This document shows positions 58,646 through 64,000 of a stretch of DNA of 64,000 nt, piece by piece. Each line of letters opens with the position of its first letter. Position 1 is the first letter of the stretch. The translations under genes and the position numbers were made by a program. The stretch is taken from positions 186,001 to 250,000 of the forward strand of contig FJUW01000027.1 of assembly GCA_900074885.1 (NCBI GenBank). Direction: 5' to 3'. The stretch comes from Rhynchosporium graminicola (lineage: Eukaryota > Ascomycota > Leotiomycetes > Helotiales > Ploettnerulaceae). The notes below the pieces were generated by a model. That model was not told the DNA's origin. It saw nothing but the letters and a program-made list of their open reading frames with translations, and ran no database searches.

Positions 58646-61600
58646 TCCTAGCAAGAAGTCTTCAATGAGTTGAGCGAGTTACTTTGGAATTGACAGGAGC
58701 CGGTGAGGAAGCTGTCTTCGATACTGTAGCGCTTGTGCCATTTTGGTATTGTATCTGTGATGCTAAGCGAGGAAGGAATTGCTGTGGTAATCCAGGTTAT
58801 CTGTAAAGTTAGGTATCATTCATAAGGCCGGATTTCGAAAGCTTATATTCTATGTATCATCCTTGCGGCGTGCCTTTCCACATAGTGCGTCCCAATCTAT
58901 CCGCGACATCCGTAAACGGTATTTTATGTTTCACGGCATCCACAACAAACCCTGATCTACGGGCTTCTATACATTGAATTCGTCGCATATCCTTTATTGT
59001 TCTCAGTTCGGGGGCTTTTTGATTTTCCAGAACCTCAGAAATTAAGATCATATGCTGGATTTCTCCAACATTAAACTCTGTCGAAAGCCCAAGACTTCTG
59101 ACAGCGGCGATCTAGGACACTTGGCCAGGATTTCAATCTGCGGAGCCCAATCAATTTGATAATGGAACTCATCATTCCCTATAGAATTTCATCTATTCCC
59201 CTTCTCTGGTTAAATGGATGAAAAGATGCAAAATATCCAAAGTGTCCTCCATTAAAATGATGAAAATGCCGTTAATTTATTGGGCTATTCTTCTGCGTTC
59301 TTTCATATCTGGGTTCTCTTCCCTTGTTGCCGATCTCCCCTTCCAGTAAAACTTTCCTACATCGCTGCCTCTTTTGAGCCTCTACATGGGGTAAGATGTA
59401 TGTGCAGTTTCGGTAGTGTCATCAATCTACACACATAACATAGCGGCCTTACCGGCACAGTTAGCTTTCCATGCATGTAGGTCTCACAGTAACAGAGAAC
59501 CATTTTCTCAAGGATGAAAATCAAGTGAGGGCATAAATTTGGTAGTAAGGCTCCTCGGTAGAGACGATGATGGGTTCACAAGGACGTGCCTTTGTTCGCT
59601 TGTGAAAATACTGCTGCCTATCAGTGCCCATTTGATGCGATGATCTGAACTGCACGTCAAGTACTTTCCAGAAACTTTCCGTACTGGATACGTTGTATGC
59701 AAGAAATTGTATCAACAGCCAGCGATGAGCAGGCACAAGAGAGACTCTTTAAACTTGCTAAACATTAAAGCAAGAATAAAAACAGGATAAGGTTTTTTTT
59801 TTCCAGGGCCGGCACGTTTGTGCTGGCTGTTCTCGCGCATGCTGGCTGTTCTCGCGCATACCTTCGTGTATGATGCGAGATAGAGATAAAAGTGATCGTG
59901 TTGAATAATATCTCCTTACGACGGCATTAACACAATAGAATTACCCTTCGGTGATTCTGACTCCCGTGATTGGACGTCCAGAGTAATCAGGCTATTTGGA
60001 TGAACAGAAGTCCGTATACGGGATCTGGTATGTCTCATATTTCCGACGTTGTGAGAACTCTTGTCTATAAGAGATCAAGCATACACGTCAAGAAAGAATC
60101 GATTTCAAATGGAATACAACCGAAATTTCCTCTTCCTTTCAAATACTCAATGTGAGGAAAGTGTTGACCACACCACGTCAGAACCATCACCCCCATCTTG
60201 GCAGCCTCGTGCCAAGTAACAGACTGCCAGTGAGCAAATGCATAGACATTTCTGCTAATGTGATGTGTAGTAGGGATACCTATACTTTGGTAGGGCTGAG
60301 CTCTACACCAAACTCTTGTCGATCAATAGCCAAAATGACTGGTGGATGACATTATGGCTGAGTGAGGGTGGTGAACGCTGACTGGTTGAAGAGCGAGCCA
60401 GAGCGAGAGCGACTTCAGTGGTCTCTAAGTAGTGGAGAACACAGCATCATGCAAGGAAGAGGCTCGAGCGATCGGTATTGATACGATACAAAGCAAATCA
60501 ACGAGACGATGCGTGACGTTATATACTGCGGACTAGGAAAATCACTACAAGTCTTGGGCCGTTCGAAGGGCCTCGACCAATGCATCTGTGCAGTAGAATG
60601 GACCTACGGTTAGCCTGCAAACATGAGTATTCGATAATGGAATGGGAAATATTATTCTCTCAGGCTGTTCATTGAATGTGTTTTCACATGGCAGACCTTG
60701 TAAAGCTGGTAAGTTTTCATAGCCGTTCATTCTGGTCAACTGACCATAAAATATACCTAACGCATCCGTCTGCGAACCGACCAAAGTATCTGGATAGCCC
60801 TTATATCATCGGGTCGTCTTCAATAGAATTGCATCTCAGATCGAAAAAATGAGTGTTTACAGTGTTTTCGTAAGATCAAAGATGTTCTCTGGTAGTCTGA
60901 TCTCATATGACGCTGGACGTTCACATGGGATGTTAGCGGTAATAGTTAGTAACGTAAGACAAGTGTAAGCATAGGCATCGAGGCGAAGACGAGAAAACGA
61001 ATCGTAAACAGTAGAATGTCTTGATCACCAAGATTACCATTGGGCACGCAAGTCAGTTTAACTGCCTGCTGTCAGCACCTATTTTTATCAGCGTCCGAAT
61101 CAAGTCGACAGACCGGTCCACTAACTTTGCCATCGGAGGTCGAAGGTGTGTTTTCCCAGAAAATTTGATGTTCATTGTACGACTGACCGACTATGAACAT
61201 GCGATCCCGACAAGAAGTCATGATATAACAGACGATAACAAAACATCAGCAACGATGGTTCCCACGACAAAAATGAAACCAGGATCTATGCAGAAACCAT
61301 TTTCGCTCGCCCAACAGACGGATACGAATGCGAGATGTTACCTTGTTTTCTATACTACTCAGTTCGCACATAATCTACTACTTGATAACGAGAACAATTC
61401 TTACCAACGATATGTACACGTTCGGTTGCTGCGCTACATAGTGTATCGTACATGGTAGAGTGCGCAATACCAGAACATCTGCTTCGATGTAACAAGCCCA
61501 GGGGTACATTGCGTGGGATGTCTCCTTGAATTGGATTTTTAGCTTGGGACTTAGTTTTGTACTCCCTCCCGCAATTATCTTCCCGGCAAGACGAGCTTGG

Positions 61601-63883
61601 TAGCAAAGAGCTCTGCCTCAAGCCCAGTTACTATATAGGCCGACTTGCGAAGTGAATAACCTGTTCCAGAATATGGCAAATATCATGGGATGAACTCATG
61701 GCCATGTCGGATTTGAAGGGGATCCCACAACAACATCAAGGCAAATCTACATGATCATGCTGTAGATGGTCAATACCGACTGAGCCAATGGCAGCTGGCC
61801 CAAGAGTTACTATTCATCCGCGTGGCTCATGTGTCACGACATCCGGGAAGGTACTATGAGGATAGTCGGGTAGAGCACCGCATTTATCTCATTCCGTCAT
61901 CACCATTCTGGTTGCACAAGCAACGTGTGCACCCAATATGATTGAGTACACTGGTACTCTGTAACTAGACTCGCTAAATCTACTGCCAGAAAAGGAGGCC
62001 CTCAGAGCTTGCACAGAATAAGATGACAATGGAACGGCAGATCTGGCGCATCGAGCGATATTCGGACGAGGCAGAGAAGTTATTTTATACACAATGGGTA
62101 CGAAGAATCCATGTTCTCGCATTTCAAAGCGCACGATTTGAACGCACAACATAGATAGTGTTTCCGTAATCAGTCGATATTAGGATTCCGATTTTAGGGG
62201 CAAAACTCTATTTACTTTTGCCGGAGGCTCGGGATACAGGGGACCCCTCTGGGGCCAAGGGAAGATCAGAACACCAAAATAAATGTAAAAGGAAGATACA
62301 CAGTACCCAGTCAAGTAATGGCTTCTTAAGTGACTGGACCTGGGGAAATTGTGTTTGAAATTCGAGAAGCCTGTGCCTGTCGTTTTTAGGCAGATCTCGG
62401 AGCGACGGCTGGCTGTCGTTAGGCTCGTTTGGGGATCGACTTGGTGACTGACAAGAGTGAGATTAGAGACAGGACCCTGCTGCCGGCGCCACCTTCGTGG
62501 CATGCATTCCTGGCTGCAGGGCAGTCGACCACTGACTTGACCTCTTGGCCCCTATGCGACTCCAGCGACCACGCTGAAGTGAAGCACTCTTGCTCGCTGC
62601 GGCCACTTATATGTCTCTGGTAACCTGTCGGCTGGCCCTTACCAACTAGATCACAGACATAAGTCAGTGATCATCAGGCATGGCTTGGGGCCCAAGCATA
62701 ACTATCACTCAATCATCTTGTTCATTAGTCAGTAAATCAGTTAATCGTCAAAGATTGATACTCACTAGAACTCCTGGACTGATATTGGCCACTTCTACCA
62801 TGGTATCACGACCCAACAAATTGCATGCCATGCTACCAGGACACCAGCAGACTCAAGCATCCTTCCATCCTTGCCCAGCCGTCCCAGATCGAACGGCACG
62901 TCCATCGTCACTATAGACTTCCTATGTGCTTATCAGTCAGCATCAAGCCAGATTTGGCCTTGTACAGGCGCAATCAGGCCTTCTATTTCTCTCGTACTTC
63001 TCGCGTCCAATACCAGCGCCATAATCAGAAGGCCCATCGCCGCACGCTGCAGCTCCGTGCTGTCACCTTGGTACATCGCCGAATTCTGCATGAGCATGTT
63101 AATCTTGATTCACATGTCCGTCAATAGCATGTGAACTAACTAGACAGTGCGGGCGGATTGACTCTGGGACTGTCCGGTCTTTCGAACATTGCAAACAGAG
63201 GCTACTCTGCCCGAGCTAATGCTGCTCGCCCTTCGCTTATCCCACTTAGTCTTTGTTGACCCCCAGAACTGTGGGGCACAACAGAGCGACAAGAGGAATT
63301 ATGAGATGCGGCTGGAAAGGCTATGGAAGTTGATTGCAGAAGCCATTCAATATACATGTAGATATTCACCACGGCCGACAGTTGTCGGATACTTACAAAG
63401 CACACACGAGGATCTACTTCCGGGTTGCATGACTGTTCTGCACATTTATTCGGTATTGATTGAAGGGGGCTGAAAATACCCACTCTTTCTTTCACTCACT
63501 CACAAACTCGATACTTATTGCTTTCGAAAACAGGGGAATACTCGACCAATCCGCTCGAATCCGAATTGGGTATCATTGATTCCCTAAGAGCGAGACGACG
63601 TTGCACCAAATCAATCGTGCATTGTCAGGATCTTGGTTCATCGGAAGTTAACCCGAACTTACATCTTCGAAAAAGCTGCAAGATCCGCTATCACATTCGT
63701 TGGCGACCTTCATCAGAGATCACTAGATGCCCAGATTCGCCAGATTTTATTCCCAGCTTGGCCAGTTTCCCACAGTCGTTCCAGATAACAGTCTTTCGTG
63801 TTCATCGACCGTTAAATTGGTCTATCTTCAAAACATAAGATACTCGAAGGGCACATAGGCAATGAGAAGTTTGGTTCAATATC
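58646..63883. other. Gene-poor right flank
   Basis: No supported intact gene. A minus-strand open stretch from about 59100 to 58857 reads SLGLSTEFNVGEIQHMILIS and continues through RRIQCIEARRSGFVVDAVKH; it looks like a protein fragment of unknown family next to the SDR remnant. A minus frame at 60784-60545 (NLPALQGLPCENTFNEQPER) is also protein-like but unrecognised. Confidence 0.4.
59821..59858. repeat. Perfect 19-bp tandem duplication
   Basis: TGCTGGCTGTTCTCGCGCA occurs twice back to back, within non-coding DNA. Confidence 0.9.
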
Positions 63884-64000
63884 ATGATTTTCTGCACATA
63901 CTGCGGTAAGAGTTTCACAAGAAAGGAACATCTTGAGAGGCACATACCGAGTCGTAAGTCTTTCCATCCGCTCTGACATCTGCTGGTTAAGGAAGAGAAT
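63884..64000 (+). CDS. C2H2 zinc-finger transcription factor, 5' exon only (Cmr1/Pig1-like)
   Basis: An ATG at 63884 opens MIFCTYCGKSFTRKEHLERH and continues IPS. This is one C2H2 finger (C-x2-C-x12-H) whose last His would come from the next exon. A GTAAGT donor lies at 63954, and CTGAC followed by GGTTAAG may be the branch site and an acceptor, so the gene continues past the window edge. The FCTYCGxSFTRxEHLERH opening is characteristic of fungal regulators that combine two C2H2 fingers with a Zn2Cys6 cluster, including Cmr1/Pig1-type melanin regulators; many other fungal factors share it. The proximity (12 kb) to a pigment-type synthase makes the Cmr1 comparison attractive, but the rest of the protein is not visible. 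Confidence 0.6.

Overview
The window looks like nuclear DNA of a filamentous ascomycete (Pezizomycotina). Genes on both strands carry short introns, mostly 45-60 nt but up to about 150 nt, with GT..AG ends and CTAAC/CTGAC-type branch points. The first ~3.5 kb is an AT-rich, CpA/TpG-depleted block typical of repeat-induced point mutation (RIP). There is a non-reducing fungal polyketide synthase, a fungal-type ceramide glucosyltransferase and Zn2Cys6/C2H2 regulators. A class such as Leotiomycetes is possible but not shown by the sequence. I found no tRNA, rRNA or CRISPR.

Layout. 1-3.5 kb: RIP-degraded repeat. 4-21 kb: a conserved housekeeping segment with a kinase-like protein (4050-5657), a Gfd2/YDR514C-like nuclease-fold protein (minus, 9128-6735), the mitochondrial DEAD-box helicase MRH4 (minus, 14266-12365), a divergent pair of ribosome-biogenesis genes NIP7 (minus) and NOC3 (plus) sharing a ~250-bp promoter, and ceramide glucosyltransferase (minus, 21161-19475). 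21-41 kb: a gene-poor accessory stretch with an MFS transporter (26430-27717), a decayed membrane-protein gene, a GMC oxidoreductase interrupted by a single in-frame TAG, and a secreted PLC-like phosphodiesterase. 41.5-55.5 kb: the core of a pigment-type polyketide cluster, namely a secreted Abr1/Fet3-like multicopper oxidase, a SAT-KS-AT-PT-ACP-ACP-TE synthase of about 2125 aa, and an AflR-type Zn2Cys6 regulator, all on the plus strand. 55.5-64 kb: mostly non-coding, with a badly decayed short-chain dehydrogenase (minus, about 58645-57742) and, at the right edge, the first exon of a C2H2 zinc-finger protein resembling the Cmr1/Pig1 type of melanin regulator.

How the genes may work together (inference). 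The synthase would make an aromatic polyketide (tetrahydroxynaphthalene or a naphthopyrone). The secreted multicopper oxidase would oxidise or polymerise it, as in pigment clusters that pair a wA/PksP-type synthase with Abr1. The Zn2Cys6 protein would switch the locus on; a TCG-N5-CGA site lies 256-266 bp upstream of the synthase start codon. The interrupted GMC oxidase and the ruined SDR suggest that this lineage has lost tailoring steps, so the locus may be a cluster reduced to synthase + oxidase + regulator.
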